Shown piece by piece: positions 6,071-6,296 of a stretch of DNA of 6,296 bases. The translations under genes were made by a program, and so were the position numbers. A model generated the notes under the pieces. The model ran no database searches and had not been told where the DNA came from. It was given only the letters and a program-made list of their open reading frames with translations. Positions within the stretch are counted from its first letter, which is position 1. Every line of letters starts with the position of its first letter. Origin of the DNA: DATGMB01 sp035293845 (GTDB lineage Bacteria > Acidobacteriota > Terriglobia > Bryobacterales > Bryobacteraceae); NCBI GenBank assembly GCA_035293845.1, contig DATGMB010000102.1:1-6296 (forward strand), given 5' to 3'.

Positions 6071-6296
6071 CTAAAAGACGATCCGCGCCCCGAGCCGGAT
6101 GATCCGCGGTGGCGTGTTGCCGAAGGCGCTCGCCTCCTGATAGGTCGGATTCAGAAAGGTGGTCGCGGTGCCGACGTCGACGTTCAGATTCGGCAGCGGA
6201 TGGTTCACGTGATTGAATGCATTGATCGCCTCGGCCCGGATCTGCAGATGAAGATTCTCCCGAACCGCGAAACTCTTGTAAATCGCGAGATTCAAC
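6071..6296 (-). CDS. C-terminal end of a second TonB-dependent receptor, cut by window edge
   Basis: The last 74 codons plus TAG (6071-6073) of a gene that enters from the right edge. The fragment reads as the last barrel strands of a TonB-dependent outer-membrane receptor: LNLAIYKSF, then LHLQIRAEAINAFNHVNHP (the FN-type late strand), then PPRIIRLGARIVF ending in the terminal Phe required for outer-membrane insertion. The end pattern is the same as in the convergent receptor (PPRVFRLGVRFLF), but the sequence between is quite different, so it is a diverged paralogue and not a recent duplicate. The TTG at 6295 is not a real start, because the reading frame continues through it. Its ligand and N-terminal domains cannot be seen. 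Confidence 0.9.
   Translation of the reverse strand, partial: LNLAIYKSFAVRENLHLQIRAEAINAFNHVNHPLPNLNVDVGTATTFLNPTYQEASAFGNTPPRIIRLGARIVF

Overview
The window looks like ordinary chromosomal DNA from a GC-rich Gram-negative bacterium. My best guess is an Acidobacteriota member of the Solibacter/Bryobacter type. That is inference from three things: a TonB-dependent receptor with an N-terminal carboxypeptidase-regulatory-like domain (a family greatly expanded in that phylum), a second such receptor next to it, and a PEP-CTERM exosortase substrate. No marker gene fixes the taxonomy. I saw no tRNA, rRNA, CRISPR array, insertion sequence, integrase or toxin-antitoxin pair.

Left part (1-2193, minus strand): a two-gene serine-biosynthesis unit. 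The upstream gene (1012-2193) encodes a class V PLP-dependent aminotransferase. Three bases after its stop, serA begins (D-3-phosphoglycerate dehydrogenase, 1-1008, cut by the left edge). SerA would oxidise 3-phosphoglycerate to 3-phosphohydroxypyruvate, and the aminotransferase is the obvious candidate to turn that into phosphoserine in place of a classical SerC.

Middle (2194-3123): a minus-strand gene for a small secreted PEP-CTERM protein (2274-2939) lies 80 bases upstream of the aminotransferase gene. A short hairpin follows its stop. Its start faces away from the large receptor gene, and the 184-base divergent gap carries the regulatory signals. The most notable non-coding feature is the receptor's leader: a -10-like TATACT is followed by two tandem inverted repeats that fill almost all of the predicted 5' UTR and end exactly where the AGGAGG ribosome binding site begins.

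Right part (3124-6296): a complete 963-residue TonB-dependent outer-membrane receptor (plus strand). A GC-rich hairpin separates it from the C-terminal end of a second, diverged receptor of the same superfamily, encoded convergently on the minus strand and cut by the right edge.

No clear new multi-gene system is visible. The observations most worth checking are the structured leader of the receptor mRNA, the SerA/class V aminotransferase pairing, and the divergent arrangement of a PEP-CTERM protein with an outer-membrane receptor.
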